64,000 bases of DNA. It comes from Cubamyces lactineus (taxonomy: Eukaryota; Basidiomycota; Agaricomycetes; Polyporales; Polyporaceae). The notes under the pieces are model-generated. The model made no database searches, had not been told where the DNA came from, and saw nothing but the letters and a program-made list of their open reading frames with translations. Made by a program: the position numbers and the translations under genes. Positions within the stretch are counted from its first letter, which is position 1. Every line of letters begins with the position of its first letter. This document shows positions 62,485-64,000 of this stretch, piece after piece. The stretch lies in NCBI GenBank assembly GCA_022376465.1, contig JACDTU010000016.1, positions 1 through 64,000 on the forward strand, read 5' to 3'.

Positions 62485-64000
62485 ATGGCGCGCGGACGAA
62501 AACAAACGAACGTTACGGTTACGTGCCCCATCTGTGGCAAAGACTACAACAAGAATGGCTTTGCATCGCACAAGGCCGCGTGCGAGCGTCGCGCGGGGGC
62601 CGAGCGTGCTGCAAGAATGGAATACGCTGCAGGTGAGCATTTCAGTCTCGAGATTGTTTCCTCTATGAATTGCGCTGACATCGACACTTCTAGTCATGGG
62701 ACGGGAGCCGGCGTGTGATAGTGCGCCGCCGCAGGGCACGTCGGGGCACGAGCGACGCGAAGGGGGCTCACGCGCAAGCATCCCAGCGGACGATGCTCAC
62801 GGTAATGATCGTACACAATCCGCGTCTGAATATTGAGTCTGAATACTTGATAGCGCGACTCGATCCCGTCGAGCTCATTGACGATCGTGCGGATATGCTG
62901 CAATACCACGGTAAGTTGGTGTATTTGCGCATCTGATGTTTGCGGGAATACTGATCATACTCCTAGCGCCATCCGTGGAAGAGGTTCCGGAGGAGGATCC
63001 CCCGCCACTGCAAGAAGAAGCGCCTGCGCTCATTGTCTCCGGTGATGCACAGTCCCACACGTCGTCATCACCCGCGAGAGAGCAACACCTTCGCCTGCCT
63101 ACATTCCGACCACCGACGGTCAACGGCCTCCCCGACAAACTAGACATCGACGACTTTCTCACCATCTCGCATCCCCACGCCAAGAGGCCGCCCGTCCACA
63201 AGCGTTTCGACGAGTTCAATCGTGCACCACCCGCCGTCGACCCGGCGAAGCTCAATCGAACGCCGTGGCATCCATTCAAGTCGAGGGCTGATTTCGAATT
63301 CGCGGAGTTTGTCCTCAATGCGGCACTCAACGAGGGTCAGGTTGACGCACTCCTCGCGCTCATCGACCGCGTGTCAGGCGGCCAATCACAACTGTCCTTC
63401 CGCAAGTACAGTGACCTGAAGGATGTGTGGGCAGCGGCCTCTCGTGTAACTCCCCCTGTTTGTCATTCTCCTTCGTTACTTGTAGACGGGACCCACATAT
63501 ACTGAAGATGTAATGCTAGTTTCTGAAGCATACAGTCACTGCGCCGTATAAGAAGAAGGAGCGCACGTTCACTATGTACTGCCGATCACTGTTTGAATGG
63601 AGTCTTGGACTTCTCAAGGATCCTATGCTTGCCTCAAAGTTCATCTGGCATGCCCAACGTCTCTTCAAGTATAATGGGACGTCATGGGAGCGGTTCGTTG
63701 ATGAACCAAATACAGCTGATGGGTGGTGGAGAGCTGAGGTGTGTTAGTTCAATGTTTTTCATGTGGCTTACTGTTGAGCATGTAATATATAGGATGCCCT
63801 TCCTGAGGGTGCTGATCCACTAATGTATGTTCTCTATGCCGACAAAACTCGTCTTTCAAGCTTCGGAACACAGAAGGGCTATCCAATCATCGCTCGTATT
63901 GCCAATCTCCCTTCGGACATCCGCAATGGTGAGGAGTTTGGGGGAGGCCAAGTAGTTGGGTTCCTTCCCATTGTAAGTCAATAAATGCATCCATGGCTGT
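62485..64000 (+). mobile_element. Plavaka-type (KDZ superfamily) DNA transposon, 5' part, runs off the window
   Basis: The encoded protein has the Plavaka order: an N-terminal C2H2 finger, then WHPFKSRADFEFAEFVLNAA, then ERTFTMYCRSLFEWSLGLL, FIWHAQRLFKYNGTSWERF, and ADKTRLSSFGTQKGYPIIAR. These are hallmarks of transposons abundant in Agaricomycetes (family knowledge). The 3' half lies outside the window, and the TIRs were not identified. Confidence 0.85.
62485..64000 (+). pseudogene. Plavaka transposase, partial, probably frameshifted
   Basis: Start MARGRKQTNVTVTCPICGKD with a C2H2 finger (C-x2-C, then H-x4-C). The second exon begins VMGREPACDSAPPQ and stays open to SASEY, then meets TGA. 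Immediately there the 13-mer TCTGAATATTGAG (62825-62837) is followed by a near copy (62838-62850). Removing one copy restores a continuous frame into LIARLDPVELIDDRADMLQY. The later exons, with introns such as that at about 63738-63791, are open to the window edge. The duplication therefore looks like a disabling frameshift, though an unrecognised splice could mask it. Confidence 0.6.

Overview
This window is nuclear DNA of a filamentous basidiomycete, most likely an agaricomycete wood-decay type (inference). The evidence is dense genes with many short introns of about 45-75 bases, basidiomycete-style F-box and HET proteins, multi-intron thaumatin-like genes, a psi-factor oxygenase and a Plavaka-type transposon at the right edge. 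Splice structures below were worked out by eye from GT...AG sites, reading phase and family motifs.

Layout. (1) 1-6.2 kb: a tandem array of three thaumatin-like genes on the minus strand. The middle copy is intact (10 exons, 16 cysteines, including a 7-base micro-exon). The outer two are decayed. (2) 6.2-28.4 kb: a conserved core with an F-box gene, a full-length TEL1/ATM checkpoint kinase (11 exons, about 3080 residues), a PIF1 helicase, a PAK/Ste20 kinase with a CRIB domain, a RAD9 clamp subunit and a small unknown gene. Three genome-maintenance genes (TEL1, PIF1, RAD9) lie within 20 kb. (3) 28.4-31.1 kb: an inverted-repeat element and an unknown gene with a Cys pair motif. (4) 31.5-41.4 kb: three related HET-domain genes (A, B, C), with the epsilon-COP gene inserted between A and B. 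B is a pseudogene. The HET half is nearly identical between copies, while the C-terminal half has diverged but shares a recurring set of motifs. (5) 42.9-50 kb: a Ppo-type fatty acid dioxygenase/P450 fusion and a DUF676 lipase. (6) 50-54.2 kb: a gene-poor island with two minisatellites, a palindrome cluster and a 602-bp MITE-like element with TA flanks. (7) 54.2-61.7 kb: a coiled-coil protein of unknown function, a 65-residue basic protein and a TMEM184/DUF300 membrane protein with a long tail. (8) 62.5 kb to the edge: the 5' part of a Plavaka (KDZ) transposase, apparently frameshifted by a 13-base duplication.

The most unusual signals are the micro-exon shared by all three thaumatin copies, the HET array with a conserved head and diversified tail, and the small TIR element at 52.65-53.26 kb. 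No CRISPR array, rRNA or convincing tRNA was seen.
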